Source: Ignavibacteria bacterium (GTDB taxonomy: Bacteria; Bacteroidota; Ignavibacteria; Tepidaquicellales; Tepidaquicellaceae). From it: a stretch of DNA of 64,000 bases. The first letter of the stretch is position 1, and the number at the start of each line of letters is the position of its first letter. The position numbers were made by a program, and so were the translations under genes. Location of the stretch: positions 1 to 64,000 of the forward strand of contig JAOADD010000023.1 of the NCBI GenBank assembly GCA_026417495.1, in the 5' to 3' direction. Of the stretch, positions 9,398 through 18,317 are shown piece after piece. The notes under the pieces are model-generated. The model was not told the origin of the DNA. It worked only from the letters and a program-made list of their open reading frames with translations, and did not search any database.

Positions 9398-10471
9398 TTA
9401 GAATGATATTCCAGAAGAAATTACTATCTCTAATCTATCATTCCTGTTATTATAAAATATTTTTAATGCATCATCAAGATTCAAATATCTTGATTCAATT
9501 CTAAAATATGCTTTTTCTAGTGGTCTGTATTCAAACCCAAGACTTATTCCATTCCCTTTCATGCCCATGTTATTTGTTACTACTCCTGATAGTACCCCAT
9601 CTAAATCTTGAAAATACTCTGCTCTTAGCATAGCATTAAATTTCTTTGTTATATGGTATTTTAGATTCAATAATGCTCCGTAGACATAAGCAGATGAGCT
9701 TGAATCACTTAATTTTGAGTTTTCTTGTAAAGTTAAATCAAATAAAAATGTTGCTTCAAAATTTTTATACGGTCCAAAAGAAAATATGAAATCATTCATT
9801 AATCTCATTTTTCCAGGTACTGATGATGGCATCTCATTTCCTAAAAGGCTATTATATAAAAATTCAATGTATTCATTAGGTCTATAATAAAAATTTAAAC
9901 CAAATGATTTATTTTTATTATTATCTTCTATAGTATTAAACCCGTTTACTATATAAAAGGAACCGCCAATATTATCTTTATAATCATAACTTATTATAAT
10001 TCCACTCTGATAAAATGGTTCATAGTATGATGGAAGAGAGTAGGTACTGAATGAAGATTCGTTTGGAAATGATTCTTCTCCAAAAGGTGAAATAAAATAT
10101 CCCGCATCGATCCAGAGATTGTCATATATTTCAATTCCAATATTTGCTTCTTGAATATTTGGGTGTTCAGTTTGCCAATTCTCCTTGACTAAATCACCAT
10201 AATGTAACACAAATTTTCCCCTTGCTGCTTGTGATTTATATTCTACCGATATATTGGCAAGGTTTAATCTGAATTCATCTCTGTGAGGTGATATTGCTGA
10301 TATTTCTCTTAAAGCTTTATCTTTATCTGTATCCCATGCATAATAAAAATCCACACCACCACCTATCTTGAAATTCTTTAAAATATCTTTCAATTCTTCT
10401 TGACCTCTAACATTATAAAATATACCAAGGGCAAGTATGAAAGTTAAAAGGTAAAATATTTTTTTGGTCAT
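9398..10471 (-). CDS. Outer-membrane beta-barrel porin (BBP2-like)
   Basis: Predicted outer-membrane channel of 357 residues with a signal peptide (MTKKIFYLLTFILALGIFYNVRGQ). The rest is alternating aromatic/polar strands typical of a barrel, ending in ISSGISF with a C-terminal Phe as in many outer-membrane barrels. The segment AGYFISPFGEE, then YYEPFYQSGIIISYDYKDNIGGSFYIVNG, resembles the putative beta-barrel porin-2 family. Substrate unknown. It lies between the FG-GAP protein (23 bases) and the TPR membrane protein (29 bases), so the three are probably one transcript. Family membership is from recognition of these motifs only. Confidence 0.75.
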   Translation of the reverse strand: MTKKIFYLLTFILALGIFYNVRGQEELKDILKNFKIGGGVDFYYAWDTDKDKALREISAISPHRDEFRLNLANISVEYKSQAARGKFVLHYGDLVKENWQTEHPNIQEANIGIEIYDNLWIDAGYFISPFGEESFPNESSFSTYSLPSYYEPFYQSGIIISYDYKDNIGGSFYIVNGFNTIEDNNKNKSFGLNFYYRPNEYIEFLYNSLLGNEMPSSVPGKMRLMNDFIFSFGPYKNFEATFLFDLTLQENSKLSDSSSSAYVYGALLNLKYHITKKFNAMLRAEYFQDLDGVLSGVVTNNMGMKGNGISLGFEYRPLEKAYFRIESRYLNLDDALKIFYNNRNDRLEIVISSGISF

Positions 10472-10500
10472 TAATTAGAATTTTAATTTATTGTATGATG

Positions 10501-12519
10501 TTATTTAAGATGATTTAGTGAATCAATTTTATTTATTGCATATTCGTTCGTAGGTTCTAAATCTAAAATCATAGTAAAATATTTTTTTGCATTTTTTATA
10601 TCTCCTTTAGCTAAATAAGTATCTCCAAGTCCAGAAAGAGCAGTAATATTCTTTTTATCGTATTCTAACGCTTTAAAATAATTCTCTAGAGCTTTATCAT
10701 ATTTTCTCATTTTAAAATAATTTAATCCAATATTACAATAAGACCCTGTTCTTCCTGCTGGGTTTATTTCTATTAACTCTTGTAATATTTTTATTGATTC
10801 TTCATATTTTCCCTCCTGAAATAATTTGTATGCTTGTTCATCTAATTTATTCACAATTTCGTTACTCATTCCGGGCAATATAACCGGTGGTTCTTTCCCG
10901 CTCTTTAAATCTTCTAATAATTGTTTCGACCCCATATAGTCTGGATATATACTTTGAAGTTTTTCTAGCATTTTTATTGCTTCTGCCTTTCTACCTTGAT
11001 ATATGTACAAATTACTAAGTTGAAAATATCCATCTGGAGCTAATGAATCAATTGATATACCTTTTTTGAACCTGTATTCGGCTGAATCAAGATCTCTTCT
11101 AATAAGATAAATTAATCCTAAATTATGATGTGCAAGTACATTATTATCTCTTATTTCCAACGCTTTTTTATATCTTTTTTCTGCTTCTTCAAAGTTTTGT
11201 TTATTTGCGTATATATTACCTGAATTTACTAATAGGACTGTTCCATCTATTCCTTCTCCCGTTGCGTACAGTGAGTTGTTGTTCCACCAATCAAAATTTC
11301 TTTTATAGGTTAAATAAGATAATAACAAGATTGTAATAAAAATAATAACAACTATCCCTTTAAAATATTTCCAATGATATGTTTTTATTAAAAGATACAT
11401 AACAAGTAATGATAAGACAAATGATGGCATATATAAAAATCTCTCCGCCATCAAGTTCATTGTTGGTACAATGTTCATCACAGGTAAGAGTGAGACAAAA
11501 AAGAACAAAATGCAAAATGTAATTACATTATGTTTTTTAAAGACAAAAATGCTAAATACTACAAATCCAACAATTATTGTGATAGATATGATTACAGGTA
11601 ATTCAAATAAACTCTTTGCATCTGCAATCACACCATTGTAATGATAGAGTAAATTTATTGGTATGAATAAAAGTTTTAAATAAACAGGAATAGTTTTTAC
11701 CATAGTTCCTAACACAATACTCCAATCCATTCCATAAAAGTATAAATACTTTTCCCTTTCTGGCACATTCAGAAAAATTACATATCTTATAATTAAAAAA
11801 ATAAATGTTACTAAGACAAAATAGAGATATACCTTTATATTTTGTTTTAAAAAATTTTTCCCTTTTCTTATTAAAATCGCGTCATAAAGAAAAATCACTA
11901 CTGGTAGAGTTATTATCATTTCCTTTGTTATCAAGCCGAGAAAATATAAAACTAGTGAAGAAAACAAATATATATTTCTAAAGTTATATGTATATTTTAC
12001 GTATAGTAATAAAGAAGCAAAAAAGAATACAGTCACAAGTGAATCTGTCCTTCCACTTATCCATGTGACAGCTTCTGTATGAATTGTATGAACAGTAAAA
12101 AATAAGGTAGCTATAAACGAAAAAAACCTTTTTTTCTCTACATCCTTGAAAATATTTATTAGTAAAAAGTATAATAGAGTGCAATTCAATATATGTATCA
12201 AAATATTGGTTGTTTTAAACCCTGCGGGTTTCAGTCCCCATATCCAATAGTCTATTGCATAACTGGTTGATACAATAGGTCTGTAATATCGACCAATTAC
12301 TTTATGAAACCCTTCTTCACCAGTAAAAAACTTCGGTATATTTGATAGGGTTCTGATAGATTGATTATTTTGAACAACACTTTCGTCATCAAAAACGAAT
12401 TCCCCATATAAAGAATTTGAATAAATTAAAGAACCCCATAAAATTATAATAAATAAATATATTATACTCTCATACTTATTAAAAAAATTTCTTTGTGTTG
12501 GAGCTTTTGTTTTTTCCAA
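10501..12519 (-). CDS. TMTC-like polytopic membrane protein with C-terminal TPR repeats
   Basis: A 672-residue membrane protein. The N-terminal two thirds hold about ten to twelve hydrophobic segments, and residues about 430-670 are tetratricopeptide repeats (for example AEKRYKKALEIRDNNVLAHHNLGLIY and ALEYDKKNITALSGLGDTYLAKGD). FYRPIVSTSYAIDYW-type sequence and HTEAVTWISGR after the second and third segments are hallmarks of the bacterial relatives of eukaryotic TMTC O-mannosyltransferases (GT-C fold). Bacterial members are biochemically poorly known. It sits among genes for secreted and outer-membrane proteins, which fits a role in glycosylating exported proteins, but that is inference. Confidence 0.75.
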   Translation of the reverse strand: MEKTKAPTQRNFFNKYESIIYLFIIILWGSLIYSNSLYGEFVFDDESVVQNNQSIRTLSNIPKFFTGEEGFHKVIGRYYRPIVSTSYAIDYWIWGLKPAGFKTTNILIHILNCTLLYFLLINIFKDVEKKRFFSFIATLFFTVHTIHTEAVTWISGRTDSLVTVFFFASLLLYVKYTYNFRNIYLFSSLVLYFLGLITKEMIITLPVVIFLYDAILIRKGKNFLKQNIKVYLYFVLVTFIFLIIRYVIFLNVPEREKYLYFYGMDWSIVLGTMVKTIPVYLKLLFIPINLLYHYNGVIADAKSLFELPVIISITIIVGFVVFSIFVFKKHNVITFCILFFFVSLLPVMNIVPTMNLMAERFLYMPSFVLSLLVMYLLIKTYHWKYFKGIVVIIFITILLLSYLTYKRNFDWWNNNSLYATGEGIDGTVLLVNSGNIYANKQNFEEAEKRYKKALEIRDNNVLAHHNLGLIYLIRRDLDSAEYRFKKGISIDSLAPDGYFQLSNLYIYQGRKAEAIKMLEKLQSIYPDYMGSKQLLEDLKSGKEPPVILPGMSNEIVNKLDEQAYKLFQEGKYEESIKILQELIEINPAGRTGSYCNIGLNYFKMRKYDKALENYFKALEYDKKNITALSGLGDTYLAKGDIKNAKKYFTMILDLEPTNEYAINKIDSLNHLK

Positions 12520-12579
12520 CTTTGTTTATTTTTTGAAAATTAATTCATCTTTTTAATTTAAATAATGAGTATACCAATC

Positions 12580-14289
12580 CTATAATTTAGTCGCTACTAC
12601 TACAGTTGCTTTCACTGTTTCTACTACACCACCTTGTGAATCTACTGCTTCAAGGAAGATTATATATATTCCAAGTCTTAGCCTTTCTCCATTATCATTT
12701 AAACCATTAAAAATAATTTCTCCTTCGCTCCCACTTAATTGATTATTTAACAAAGTCCTAACAAGTCTTCCATTTACATCAAATACTTTCATTCTCAACT
12801 GAGTAATATTTGATTTCAATTTATATTTTATTACTGTAAAATCTTCAAATCCATCTCCATCTGGAGAAAAAGGATTCGGAGATATCGTAATTTCTGCGGT
12901 ACTTATAGGTATAGGTGTATAAATACTGTTCTTCTCTGCTGGTGTTCCCCCAAGCGGATTTGCACAACTACTCCAATTTTTATTATCGTCTCCTTTTAAA
13001 AGGGGATTTATACGCTCTAATGAATATCCCTTTTTATCAGAAAGATTAGGATTGTGCCATTTCGGATTATATACAAAACCTTCAACTACATTTCCAGATG
13101 CATCAAGTATTTTAACAAGTTCTCCTTCATTATTTAAACTCAAACTTGATTTAAATAATAATCTATTATCGGGTGAAATATTTCTTAACTTATCGAACCT
13201 ATTATATATTGTTGTATCTTTTGCAATTACAATAAAACATCCTGGTTTTAATTTGTTGAATACTGAATCTCCTAAATTTGTTGTGCTACTTTCTTCTGTA
13301 AACTTCCAACCTATTAAATTTATTTCCTTGTTTGTTGGGTTGTAGATTTCTACCCATTCACAGCTTATAGTGAGTGGGTCATACATTATTTCATTAATCA
13401 CAAGTCGTTCTCCAACATACACACGCCTAATTAATGTATTATTTGTTGTATCTTGGTCGGGTGCGAATATTACTTTGCCAATAAATTGCTGAACTGATGT
13501 ATCTGTGATTTTATAGAAAAAGTTATATGCAACTGAATCATTTTGATTTAAATTACCAAAAACTTGACTGTTAATAAGTTCGCTTGGTTGTGGTATACTG
13601 TCAAAATTTACATCTTTGTATACATTTAATTGAAATCCACTTGCTTGGTTTTTTCCAATATTTTTTATTAAAAACTCCATACTAACATCTTGCCCTGCAA
13701 GAGGGGAGGAGGGGGTGATTATAAACCTAACAAGTGCAAGGTCATAACTTTTTTGAGTAATAGAATTTTCCTGATTTGGAGTTGCGCCTATTGGTCTTAT
13801 GCAGCTACCCCAATTATTTTGTTGATTTGTTGGTGCACTTGCATCTTTTCGTTCTAATGATATACCACTTCCGCCACCCCAAGTGTTATTGTATGTTAGC
13901 GAATCTGATGTTGTCATATCCGCTTTATATAATACTACATTTTCGTTACCTGTATTATTTAATGCATTCCATCCTATCGATTGCAGAATTATCCCTGTTA
14001 CATTTGGATATACGGTGCGTAAGTTATTTGAATCTTCACACACAATAGCATAAGCACCAGCATTAAGTATCACACTCTGGGTTGTTATCGTTCTAATTGG
14101 GTTACTTGCTGCTGCATCTCTCCATTTCCAATTCTGCAAATTCACTGCAGTAGTTCCTACATTATATATCTCGAACCATTCTTTATTACCAGTAGTTGGT
14201 GAATACATAACTTCATTAATCACCACCTGCCCAAACACTTTCCAACTCATTATAAGTAGTATAAAAAAAATTGCTCTTCTCATGTTCAA
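12580..14289 (-). CDS. Secreted lamin-tail-domain protein with FlgD/gliding-type C-terminal domain
   Basis: Secreted protein of 569 residues with signal peptide MNMRRAIFFILLIMSWKVFGQ. Two lamin-tail domains are visible: VVINEVMYSPTTGNKEWFEIYNVG near residue 22 and LVINEIMYDPLTISCEWVEIYNPT near residue 295. A CARDB-like segment (LALVRFIITPSSPLAGQDVSMEF) lies between them. The C-terminus (ITISPNPFSPDGDGFEDFT through IYIIFLEAVD) is a FlgD-Ig-like module like those ending many Bacteroidota exported proteins, not the NYPNPFNP type. It is the first gene of a likely operon on the minus strand, 60 bases ahead of the TPR membrane protein. Function unknown. Confidence 0.85.
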   Translation of the reverse strand: MNMRRAIFFILLIMSWKVFGQVVINEVMYSPTTGNKEWFEIYNVGTTAVNLQNWKWRDAAASNPIRTITTQSVILNAGAYAIVCEDSNNLRTVYPNVTGIILQSIGWNALNNTGNENVVLYKADMTTSDSLTYNNTWGGGSGISLERKDASAPTNQQNNWGSCIRPIGATPNQENSITQKSYDLALVRFIITPSSPLAGQDVSMEFLIKNIGKNQASGFQLNVYKDVNFDSIPQPSELINSQVFGNLNQNDSVAYNFFYKITDTSVQQFIGKVIFAPDQDTTNNTLIRRVYVGERLVINEIMYDPLTISCEWVEIYNPTNKEINLIGWKFTEESSTTNLGDSVFNKLKPGCFIVIAKDTTIYNRFDKLRNISPDNRLLFKSSLSLNNEGELVKILDASGNVVEGFVYNPKWHNPNLSDKKGYSLERINPLLKGDDNKNWSSCANPLGGTPAEKNSIYTPIPISTAEITISPNPFSPDGDGFEDFTVIKYKLKSNITQLRMKVFDVNGRLVRTLLNNQLSGSEGEIIFNGLNDNGERLRLGIYIIFLEAVDSQGGVVETVKATVVVATKL

Positions 14290-15083
14290 TTTTAAATTTT
14301 TTATTAAAAAATACTCATTCCTAAATATTATAACAATTAAATAATTGCACTTTTTTTCTTCTTAAATCTTTTCCAGTTTGGTCATTTGATTTAAATATGG
14401 TTTATTTTGTTTATTAAATAATAAAAGTTTAAATCAGAAATATTCATGCATCTAATATATATCGTTATTTAATCTTTATTCATATGGTTTTTTATATATA
14501 ATATTTTTAAATCTCGATCAAAAAATAATATCACACCTATGTGAATATAAATATTTACACATCATATATTTATTGTTCATTTACAGAATTGGAATATTCA
14601 ATGCAATGGGGTGCGAATATGTAATAGTATGATTTTTAGTTTGCAAAAGTAAATTATTTTACACTGCTATTTAATATCCCTTTCTCTTTAAGTTGAAGAG
14701 CTGATTTATATATTTTATCCAATAATTCACTTAATTTTTATTTACTTTATTATACCTGATTAGATAATAGTACATTTACTTTTGTGAATCTATAAAATAC
14801 TAAATCATTTTTATTTTACAAATTTTCTTATATTATCCTGATTTCTGGGGATTCTAGTTAAACATTAATCTTTATTTTATGTTTCAAACATGCAATTTTT
14901 TTAAACTAATTTTGTAACTACAGATTTTTGGAGATCCATATTTCGGTAATACAAAAAAATGTTAACAAAACGAGATATTGCTATATATGAAAATAACATT
15001 TTTCAACATAACTAAAAAAAATATTTTACTCTAAATTCTTCGTTATGTAATATTTTTCTAAAAGCTACTTATTCAAAAAAAGA
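14290..15083. other. 794-base AT-rich intergenic region
   Basis: No open reading frame of useful length, RNA gene or clear terminator could be found. It holds the promoter side of the lamin-tail gene (minus strand) and the downstream side of the propeller gene. Composition is even poorer in G+C than the coding neighbours, with scattered short inverted repeats such as CAC/GTG around 14532-14542. It could be a decayed gene, but I see no recognisable protein fragment in either direction. Confidence 0.6.
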
Positions 15084-16448
15084 TTATTTGATAAGTATCA
15101 TTTTTTTTGTCTCTGTGTAGTTATCTGTTTGCAAACGATATAAGTAAACACCACTTGAAAAACCAACAGCTATAAAATCAATTTGATAAGTACCTGCTTT
15201 AAGTCTATCATTAACAACTGTTTTTAATTCTCTACCATTTATATCAAGTATTGTAATTTTTACATAATCTTCCTTTGGGATTTGAAATTTAATAGTAGTT
15301 GATGGATTGAAAGGATTTGGATAATTTTCAAATAATTTATACTCATCTGGTATATAATTATTTATTAATTTGATTCCTGTCGTTCCCCATCGTGCAATAT
15401 AATTTACGGTTGTCCCTCCCGACATTGTAAATCCACCACCAGCAATCAACTGTCCATTGTAAACTGATACAGTGTAAACAGAACCACTTAAGCCTGCTCC
15501 AATAGCAGACCAATTTGAACCATTCCATCTAGCAATGTTACTAGCACTATTTCCTCCTGCATTATAAAAATTTCCTCCTGCGATTAATTCATTATTATAC
15601 ACCGTTAGAGCATATACATACCAATTCATTCCGCTACCAAGTGAAGACCAAGTAGTCCCATTCCATTTTGCTATATAATTTACATTATTCCCACCAGCGG
15701 AAGTAAAATACCCCCCTGCAATTAACTCTCCATTGAATACAGTAAGAGCAGTTACTCCTTCTCCACTCAGACCACTTCCGAGAGAAGACCAATTAGCTCC
15801 ATTCCATTTCGCAATATTATTTACAGTAATTCCTCCAGCTGAAGTAAATTTCCCACCTGCAATTAATTCACCATTAAATACCGTAAGTGCTCTTACTGTT
15901 ATTCCACTAATCCCAGTACCTAAGGGAGTCCATGTAGTCCCATTCCATTTCGCTATAGGACCCGTAGAAATTGATCCAGCTATTGTGAAACTTCCACCCA
16001 CAATTAATTCTCCATTGTAAACTGTAAGGGAAAGAACATTTCCATTAGTTCCTCCTCCTACAAGTGGAGACCATCCATTATTCCACTTAGCAATATAATA
16101 AGCTGTATTCCCACCAGCTGTTGTGAAATCACCTCCAACAATCAAATCTCCATTATATACTGTAAGAGCATTTACTTGATAGTTCAAACCACTACCAAGT
16201 GGAGACCATGTAGTCCCATTCCATTTCGCAATTTTATTAACGTTATTCCCACCTGCAGTATTGAAATTTCCACCAGCAATTAACTCTCCATTGTATGTTA
16301 CGGTAGTAAAAACTAAAGTGTTCATTCCACTACCTAATGGTGACCATGACTGTGAAAATAGATTTTCATTCATTATTAAAAATAAAATGAATAATGAAGA
16401 ACAATACAATAACTTCATGCTTTTCACAACGGGAATAAAAATTTTCAT
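15084..16448 (-). CDS. Secreted seven-repeat protein (predicted beta-propeller) with T9SS sorting domain
   Basis: Secreted protein of 454 residues. The N-terminal signal region is followed by seven tandem repeats of about 46 residues (about 49-357), each of the form LTVYNGELIAGGxFTxAGG, then IAKWNGTxWSxLGSG. The seventh repeat stops at IARWGTTG without WSxLGSG. The missing piece is present at the mature N-terminus (SWSPLGSGMN, residues 34-43), as in a circular propeller closed by its N-terminal strand. Residues 358-454 are a type IX sorting domain with NYPNPFNPSTTIKF and final KKMILIK. The start is supported by AAGGAGG seven bases upstream. Ligand and role unknown. Confidence 0.88.
   Translation of the reverse strand: MKIFIPVVKSMKLLYCSSLFILFLIMNENLFSQSWSPLGSGMNTLVFTTVTYNGELIAGGNFNTAGGNNVNKIAKWNGTTWSPLGSGLNYQVNALTVYNGDLIVGGDFTTAGGNTAYYIAKWNNGWSPLVGGGTNGNVLSLTVYNGELIVGGSFTIAGSISTGPIAKWNGTTWTPLGTGISGITVRALTVFNGELIAGGKFTSAGGITVNNIAKWNGANWSSLGSGLSGEGVTALTVFNGELIAGGYFTSAGGNNVNYIAKWNGTTWSSLGSGMNWYVYALTVYNNELIAGGNFYNAGGNSASNIARWNGSNWSAIGAGLSGSVYTVSVYNGQLIAGGGFTMSGGTTVNYIARWGTTGIKLINNYIPDEYKLFENYPNPFNPSTTIKFQIPKEDYVKITILDINGRELKTVVNDRLKAGTYQIDFIAVGFSSGVYLYRLQTDNYTETKKMILIK
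15378..16304 (-). repeat. Seven tandem repeats of about 140 bp inside the propeller gene
   Basis: The seven 46-residue protein repeats are also visible in DNA: phrases such as CCATTCCATTT, AATTAACTCTCCATT and CCACCTGCAATTAA return about every 138-141 bases. The similarity at DNA level suggests fairly recent duplication or ongoing recombination between units, so repeat number may vary between strains. Confidence 0.75.
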
Positions 16449-17029
16449 AGAATTTACCTCCTTCTTGAAAAACTAATTAAATTTTTTTATAATTAATTTT
16501 AAGTTGGGTCAAATTATATTTTATATTCTCTGTTGAATTTTTTCGGTATTCTACCACCGCAAACATTTATTATTTTATAAAATCTATTTTTCATTTTAAA
16601 CATATTTTATTATTTAGTCAAGTTAATTATTAGTACTACCTTGTAAAATTTTCAATAATTAATGATAAGAAGAAAATATTATTATAATTTACTGTAAATT
16701 TGTCAAGTTAAAATATTATAAAATTAAGGGTCGCAATCGCAAATAATTTATATTTATCTTAGAATTGTTATTTTTTATAAAAAACATTTTTGAAGATTTA
16801 AAGAAGATAAAGACTTGAATTCAATGCCTCATTTTAATTTTTTTAAAATTTCTTTACATTGATATTTTAATATAAAAATAAAATTGTTGTCTCTTATGAA
16901 TATCTTTTTTTATTCTGTATAAATTTATAATTGAAGTACTTTGCACAATTATATATATAATTAAACTTATTAAATTTTTACTTGATTTAGAAAATAATTC
17001 ATCATAATTTATTTTAGGAGGTTAATATA
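16449..17029. other. 581-base divergent intergenic region
   Basis: Lies between the propeller gene (minus) and rmuC (plus), so it should hold both promoters. Very AT-rich. I find no ORF, RNA gene or strong hairpin. The only confident elements are the two ribosome binding sites at its ends: AAGGAGG on the minus strand near 16456-16462 and AGGAGG on the plus strand near 17017-17022. Confidence 0.6.
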
Positions 17030-18142
17030 ATGGAAATTGCTTTAATTATAATTTCTACCGCTATTCTAATATTACTTTTAGTTTTAGTAATTAAACTATC
17101 ATCTTCAAAGACGGTTGATTTAATGCCGCAATTAATTGACTTGAAAAATGAAATAACAACATTAAAAACAAAACAGCTTGAATCACAGACTGAATATATT
17201 GAAAAGCAACAGAAATTGCTTAATGATACTCAGAATATTATTAATAAACAATTAAATGCTATTCTTTCAACGGTTAGCGAAAACCTGACGAGAACACAAG
17301 AAAATATTACTAAACAACTTAGTTCTACTTCTTCTGTGATAAACGAAATTCAGAAGAACCTTGGTACGCTTGAAGTAACAACTAAGAACATTCAGGAAAT
17401 TGGAAAAGATATTTCTTCCCTTCAAGATCTCTTAAGAGCTCCGAAACTTCGCGGAAATATTGGTGAATATTTGCTTGAAGAACTTTTGAAAGAAATATTT
17501 CCTGCAAAGAACTACGAGTTGAAATATACTTTTAAAAATGGAACACAAGTAGATGCAATAATAAAACTTGGAGACGGTATTGTTCCTGTTGACTCAAAAT
17601 TTCCACTTGAAAGTTTTCAAAGGCTTGTATCTGCTAAAACTGAGTCAGAAAAAAAACAGCATAAAAAGGATTTCATAAAGTCTGTCAAAGATAGAATAGA
17701 TGAAATTGCTTCCAAGTATATTAACCCTGATGAAGGTACATTTGATTTCGCAATGATTTACATTCCTGCTGAAAATGTGTTCTATGAAACAATTATTAAT
17801 GATTCTCTTACAGATAAAGAGTATGAAATCTTCAACTATGCAATTAAAAAGCATGTGATTCCCGTTTCCCCAAATAGCTTTTATGCTTATCTCATGGCAC
17901 TTGTCTACGGTCTTAAAGGTATGAAAATTGAACAACAGGCAAAGCTTATTTTGGGTGAACTCTCTACCATACAATCAGCATTTTCAAAATTTTATTCAGA
18001 TTTCACGATTATTGGTAGGCATCTTTCAAATGCCTTTTCTAAATATAACGAATCTCTTAAAACTGCAGATAAATTTAATGACAAACTTTCTCAACTTACT
18101 GGTGCCAAACATGATTTACTTGAAGCTCCACCTTCTGAATAA
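17030..18142 (+). CDS. rmuC: DNA recombination protein RmuC
   Basis: RmuC family protein, 370 residues, linked in E. coli to limiting inversion at short repeats. An N-terminal membrane segment (MEIALIIISTAILILLLVLVI) is followed by a long coiled coil (about residues 25-130). The RmuC core follows with LRAPKLRGNIGEYLLEELLKEIF, then DAIIKLGDGIVPVDSKFPLESF, MIYIPAENVFYETI and VIPVSPNSFYAYLMAL. The core resembles PD-(D/E)XK nucleases, with the D...E-x-K-type residues in DAII and VDSKF. The ATG is preceded by an excellent Shine-Dalgarno (AGGAGG). It is a single-gene unit in + orientation; the following gene starts 175 bases later. Confidence 0.93.
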   Translation: MEIALIIISTAILILLLVLVIKLSSSKTVDLMPQLIDLKNEITTLKTKQLESQTEYIEKQQKLLNDTQNIINKQLNAILSTVSENLTRTQENITKQLSSTSSVINEIQKNLGTLEVTTKNIQEIGKDISSLQDLLRAPKLRGNIGEYLLEELLKEIFPAKNYELKYTFKNGTQVDAIIKLGDGIVPVDSKFPLESFQRLVSAKTESEKKQHKKDFIKSVKDRIDEIASKYINPDEGTFDFAMIYIPAENVFYETIINDSLTDKEYEIFNYAIKKHVIPVSPNSFYAYLMALVYGLKGMKIEQQAKLILGELSTIQSAFSKFYSDFTIIGRHLSNAFSKYNESLKTADKFNDKLSQLTGAKHDLLEAPPSE

Positions 18143-18317
18143 AATTTAGGAAGATATTTTTTTAATTAATTATAGTGTTATCAAATTATTGTGAATTCCT
18201 AATCTATTGTTATCGGTTTTGGAAATTCTATCGATTATTGCTGATATCACTTTATTTTATTCTTATAAATAGTTAATATCACGGTATTATATCTCTAAAT
18301 TAAATTACCTAAAAGCT

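Noticed and set aside
14290-15083. Decayed gene in the long spacer
   Set aside because: No protein fragment recognised in any frame; only AT-rich sequence.
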